The notes under the pieces were generated by a model that saw only the letters and a list, made by a program, of their open reading frames with translations, was not told where the DNA came from and made no database searches. This document shows positions 22,690 to 25,458 of a stretch of 25,458 nucleotides of DNA, piece by piece. Numbering within the stretch: the first letter of the stretch is position 1; each line of letters opens with the position of its first letter. Source of the DNA: Bacteroidaceae bacterium (GTDB lineage Bacteria; Bacteroidota; Bacteroidia; Bacteroidales; Bacteroidaceae). The position numbers and the translations under genes were made by a program. Location of the stretch: NCBI GenBank assembly GCA_024695315.1, contig JAILIJ010000186.1, positions 1 to 25,458 on the forward strand, written 5' to 3'.

Positions 22690-22731
22690 AAAAGTACGGA
22701 CTCCACATTATGGAATCCGTACTTTTTCTTT
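22690..22731 (+). terminator. Terminator after the P-loop NTPase gene
   Basis: Arms AAAAGTACGGA (22690-22700) and TCCGTACTTTT (22716-22726) form an 11-bp stem, extended by TCC/GGA across a mismatch, and are followed by a T-rich tail. Confidence 0.8.
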
Positions 22732-22783
22732 ATCCCCACATCACTTAATCTTACTATAAAAAAAAAAGAATTATAAACAAAAA

Positions 22784-22813
22784 AGCGCAGATAAAATCAT
22801 CCGCGCTCTTTTT
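22784..22813 (-). terminator. Bidirectional terminator between convergent genes
   Basis: AGCGC (22784-22788) pairs with GCGCT (22803-22807), with GAT/ATC inside after one mismatch. The hairpin is flanked by an A-run on the left and CTTTTT on the right. It can terminate the minus-strand BspA-like/66-residue operon and also acts on the plus strand. Confidence 0.7.
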
Positions 22814-22851
22814 ATTAATTTTGGAAAATTGAACATTCTATATAATGTCAA

Positions 22852-23052
22852 TCACCAAAGTGATCCAAAGTCATTACCACGTGCCTTAGCATCGAAATCC
22901 TCAGAATACTCATCGTCACCAGGCATTGTATTTGATGGAACATCTTTGTTATCTACAGTCACGGTATTACCTGGTGAAACAGCGATAAAAGAATCCAATG
23001 CAACGTCCATCTGATTAGAGACTGGACAAACATAAACTTTCTTAAAATTCAT
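22852..23052 (-). CDS. Small 66-residue protein with Trp-ended tail, unknown function
   Basis: The protein begins MNFKKVYVCPVSNQMDVALD, has a Val/Thr/Asp-rich middle, and ends in an acidic then Gly-rich tail finishing ARGNDFGSLW. There is no signal peptide or membrane segment. It starts 9 bp after the stop of the secreted BspA-like gene and is followed by a terminator, so it is the last gene of a two-gene transcript. Short proteins of this layout, with a basic N-terminus, a 'V..P....' start and a terminal aromatic Trp, are familiar in Prevotella genomes as uncharacterised proteins. That recollection is not verified here. A leader-plus-core peptide precursor is one idea, but no modification enzyme or peptidase-transporter is nearby. 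Confidence 0.65.
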   Translation of the reverse strand: MNFKKVYVCPVSNQMDVALDSFIAVSPGNTVTVDNKDVPSNTMPGDDEYSEDFDAKARGNDFGSLW

Positions 23053-23061
23053 AACAATTAT

Positions 23062-25245
23062 TTATTTTACAAAATATTTCTTACCATTAACAATATAAAC
23101 ACCTGCAGGGAGTTCAAAACTCTTAGCACCTTCAACAACTCCATTAAAGATTACAGCACCAGAAATAGAGCAAACCTTAACAGGAGTAGCATTCTGAGCA
23201 TCAATAGAGATGTTAGATTCTGAAGTATAAACAACTAACTTATCGTCAGCAGTTGACTCGATACCAGTTGGATCAAATATATCATCTTCTTCATATACGA
23301 AACGAATTTTAACCTCGTTAGCTGTTTCCAATGGTGCTCTGAAATATCCAGAGAAAGGCTTAAATGAAGCAGTACCAGAAGCACGTCTCATCGCTCCATT
23401 AGCCAAGCCATAGAAATTATAGTTATCATAATCTCCAGAAATATACTGGAATGTAGCACAAGGAGTAAATGAAGAAACGGCACTACTTGTCAACTTACCA
23501 GTTGTTGTAACTACGCTAACATTATATGCAGTCAAACTAGAATAAGACTCTCCGTCATAAGTGTTAACAATAAATGGTACATTAGCAGAGAACTTTCCTG
23601 TTACCTGATAAGTCATTGTGTTAGTATCAGAGTCATAGCTATTAGCTTTTGCAATTCTCAATGTAGATGACAAGTCAGCCTGTTCACCACCAACCAACAC
23701 AGTTCCGTCTACAGCAAATGGGAGAGACATGAAAACAAAGTTAGAAGACAAAGGCAAACCTGTAACAGTAGCAGTTGTTGCTGTAAATGCCTTAGCATTA
23801 GAGAAAGGATAAGCAGCATCACGAACGAGAACGAGACTCTCGCATGTTGAACCTATAACAATATTATCTCCAGTAGCAGATGCTCCAGAAGGGAGATAAA
23901 CAAGACAGTTCTTGTTTATAGCAGAAGGAATAGTTATTTCTCCAAGATCATCAGAATAAACACAATTAGACAAATCAATATAACATAGACCAGCTGCATA
24001 ATCAGCACTTGCCATAGTTGTCAAGAAATCACTAATATTAGAAGAGCTAAGTGCCAATCCTGAAGTAACCTTTACTCCGTATCCTTCATTAGCATTTCCT
24101 TTCAAAGAAAGAACAACGTCAGAAGGGAGATATGTCTGTACAGGATATCCAGAAGCCACAGTAAGTTCTTCAGGCTTATTTACTGAATTTCCAGAACCGC
24201 CTAATGTTCCATATTCCAAATTTCCATTAGATGAAATCAAGGTAACGTTATTCACATTAGCCATAGCGTTATCCAAAATATAGAAAACAGAAGAAGGAAT
24301 AGTATATTCTCCAGCAACAACACCTGCTCCGACAGCAATCAACGTATCAGAGTACTGATATCCAGACTTATGATAGTCATATAGGAATGTACCATCAGAA
24401 TTTGTTGAGAAAGTACCATTAGTAGTAAATGTTGCGATTTCAGAACCAGCAAATGCACCAGCCTCAATTTCAGTAACACCACCATTAATTGTTACACTAG
24501 CAGCATTATTCCAATCAACTCCATTAGGTATTTTTACATCTGTAATTTTATTAGTGAGAGAATAAGTTATTGTACTTGCATCTGTCATCTCAATATAATC
24601 TAAGACATAAGATTTGCTAATTGAGGTTTTACTTTTATATTCTACATAAACATACACTTGATCATATTCATATCCCCCATCTGTACAAAAATCAGCAGGC
24701 AAAACATCTTCACCAATCGACTTCGCAGTCGCTTCATCTCCAAAATAACTAATAAATTCAGCGACAGTCATAATTGCATATTTTCTTCTAGAAGTAGAAG
24801 AAGGCAGATGCGATTTCATCAAAGAAACAAAACTATTATAATCTTCCCAAGAAGCAGTTGTCATAGTTTCAAATAAATCAACATAGCCACTTGCATTCAT
24901 CTCTGTTTCTTCCGAAGACATTTTTGTCAACTTATCAAGTGTAGGAGAAATAGTATTTGTTGAATAAACCTCCGCACTACATACACATGAAACAGTACGA
25001 GTAATTACATAATTAACATTCAACACAAAACCAGTAATATCTTCATCATAAGAATATGACGTTCCGTCTTTTGTTATAACAGACGTAGAGTCTATATCAG
25101 ATGTCACAATCTTATAGGAGATATCATCGTCAGTAGTAACAATATCACCAACTTCCCAATAATCTACAACATTATTGATTTGTGCTCCAGCATTAGTTGT
25201 AAAAGCAAACACTGCTGCAACAAATAAAGATAAATTTTTCTTCAT
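23062..25245 (-). CDS. Secreted BspA-like protein with C-terminal sorting-type module
   Basis: The 727-residue exported protein has a signal peptide at 1-22 (MKKNLSLFVAAVFAF...AGAQ). The N-terminal ~240 residues are Ser/Thr/Asp-rich and not recognised. From about 247 (ASVTINGGVTEIEAGAFAGS) to about 340 there is a stretch like the LRR_5/BspA leucine-rich repeats (VTEIEAGAFAGSEIATFTT; EYTIPSSVFYILDNAMANV). A beta-rich region follows, and the last ~75 residues, from about 655 (DPTGIESTADDK), end VYIVNGKKYFVK. That tail is the same type as the end of the PL11 lyase in this window, consistent with a shared secretion or anchoring route. Function is unknown; BspA-like proteins are often adhesins. 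AGGAATATAGGT precedes the ATG. The 66-residue protein gene lies 9 bp downstream. Confidence 0.8.
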   Translation of the reverse strand: MKKNLSLFVAAVFAFTTNAGAQINNVVDYWEVGDIVTTDDDISYKIVTSDIDSTSVITKDGTSYSYDEDITGFVLNVNYVITRTVSCVCSAEVYSTNTISPTLDKLTKMSSEETEMNASGYVDLFETMTTASWEDYNSFVSLMKSHLPSSTSRRKYAIMTVAEFISYFGDEATAKSIGEDVLPADFCTDGGYEYDQVYVYVEYKSKTSISKSYVLDYIEMTDASTITYSLTNKITDVKIPNGVDWNNAASVTINGGVTEIEAGAFAGSEIATFTTNGTFSTNSDGTFLYDYHKSGYQYSDTLIAVGAGVVAGEYTIPSSVFYILDNAMANVNNVTLISSNGNLEYGTLGGSGNSVNKPEELTVASGYPVQTYLPSDVVLSLKGNANEGYGVKVTSGLALSSSNISDFLTTMASADYAAGLCYIDLSNCVYSDDLGEITIPSAINKNCLVYLPSGASATGDNIVIGSTCESLVLVRDAAYPFSNAKAFTATTATVTGLPLSSNFVFMSLPFAVDGTVLVGGEQADLSSTLRIAKANSYDSDTNTMTYQVTGKFSANVPFIVNTYDGESYSSLTAYNVSVVTTTGKLTSSAVSSFTPCATFQYISGDYDNYNFYGLANGAMRRASGTASFKPFSGYFRAPLETANEVKIRFVYEEDDIFDPTGIESTADDKLVVYTSESNISIDAQNATPVKVCSISGAVIFNGVVEGAKSFELPAGVYIVNGKKYFVK

Positions 25246-25458
25246 ACCTATATTCCTTTTTTAATTATAATTCCAATTATTATTTCTTTTTGGTGGAAAC
25301 TAACAAAAAAGATTGCAGCCTCAAATCAACGTAATAAGATAATTCCCAATAGCTTTGATCGGATACGATTTTGAAATGATGAACGACTAAATTTTATGTT
25401 AGAATCAATGATTAATAAATTAATCTTCTCACCCTCAGGACATAGTTACACGTAACTT
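25246..25458 (-). other. Upstream region of the BspA-like gene, no confident signal
   Basis: This AT-rich non-coding stretch has only a weak minus-strand -7-like box TTGATTTG (25329-25322) and, at the window edge, a palindrome AGTTAC-AC-GTAACT (25444-25457). Nothing else is supportable. Confidence 0.3.

Overview
The window looks like chromosome from a member of the Bacteroidota, most likely Prevotellaceae (Prevotella/Segatella type). The signs are AT-rich DNA, repeated TAnnTTTG-type -7 boxes ahead of genes, few strong Shine-Dalgarno sequences, a lipoprotein with an acidic export-type signal after its cysteine, a BspA-like secreted protein, and two secreted proteins ending in the '...G(T/V)YI(K/V)(D/N)GKK..VK' C-terminal module common on Prevotella exported proteins. 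The genus is inferred, not proven.

Region 1 (1-5700, minus strand) is a branched-chain amino acid operon in the order ilvD-ilvB-ilvN, followed by ilvC with its own promoter. Ahead of ilvD is what reads as a complete transcription attenuator. It has a promoter, a 31-codon leader ORF packed with Leu/Ile/Val codons, and two mutually exclusive RNA stems, the second of which is an intrinsic terminator with eight U residues. This is the most striking element of the window.

Region 2 (5700-6113) is non-coding. It holds a decamer tandem repeat and a hairpin-rich stretch that may be a dispersed repeat or an RNA.

Region 3 (6114-11576, minus) is a tightly packed cluster: ribE (riboflavin synthase), an SGNH hydrolase, a very large secreted family PL11 rhamnogalacturonan lyase and a YcdX-type PHP phosphatase. 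Region 4 (11692-15786, plus) is divergent and holds a small lipoprotein, a GH51 alpha-L-arabinofuranosidase and a PfkB-type sugar kinase. Regions 3 and 4 together suggest use of pectic rhamnogalacturonan I and its arabinan side chains, although no SusC/SusD pair is present.

Region 5 (15787-16404) is non-coding and repeat-rich, including four tandem 22-bp units that fold into palindromes. Region 6 (16405-20710, minus) is the housekeeping cluster lysS-gpsA-pgi. Region 7 (20784-22660, plus) holds an MscS channel, tRNA-Arg(UCU) and an AAA_28/TTD14-like P-loop protein. Region 8 (22784-25458, minus) holds a secreted BspA-like protein followed closely by a 66-residue peptide gene. Strong hairpin terminators separate most units.
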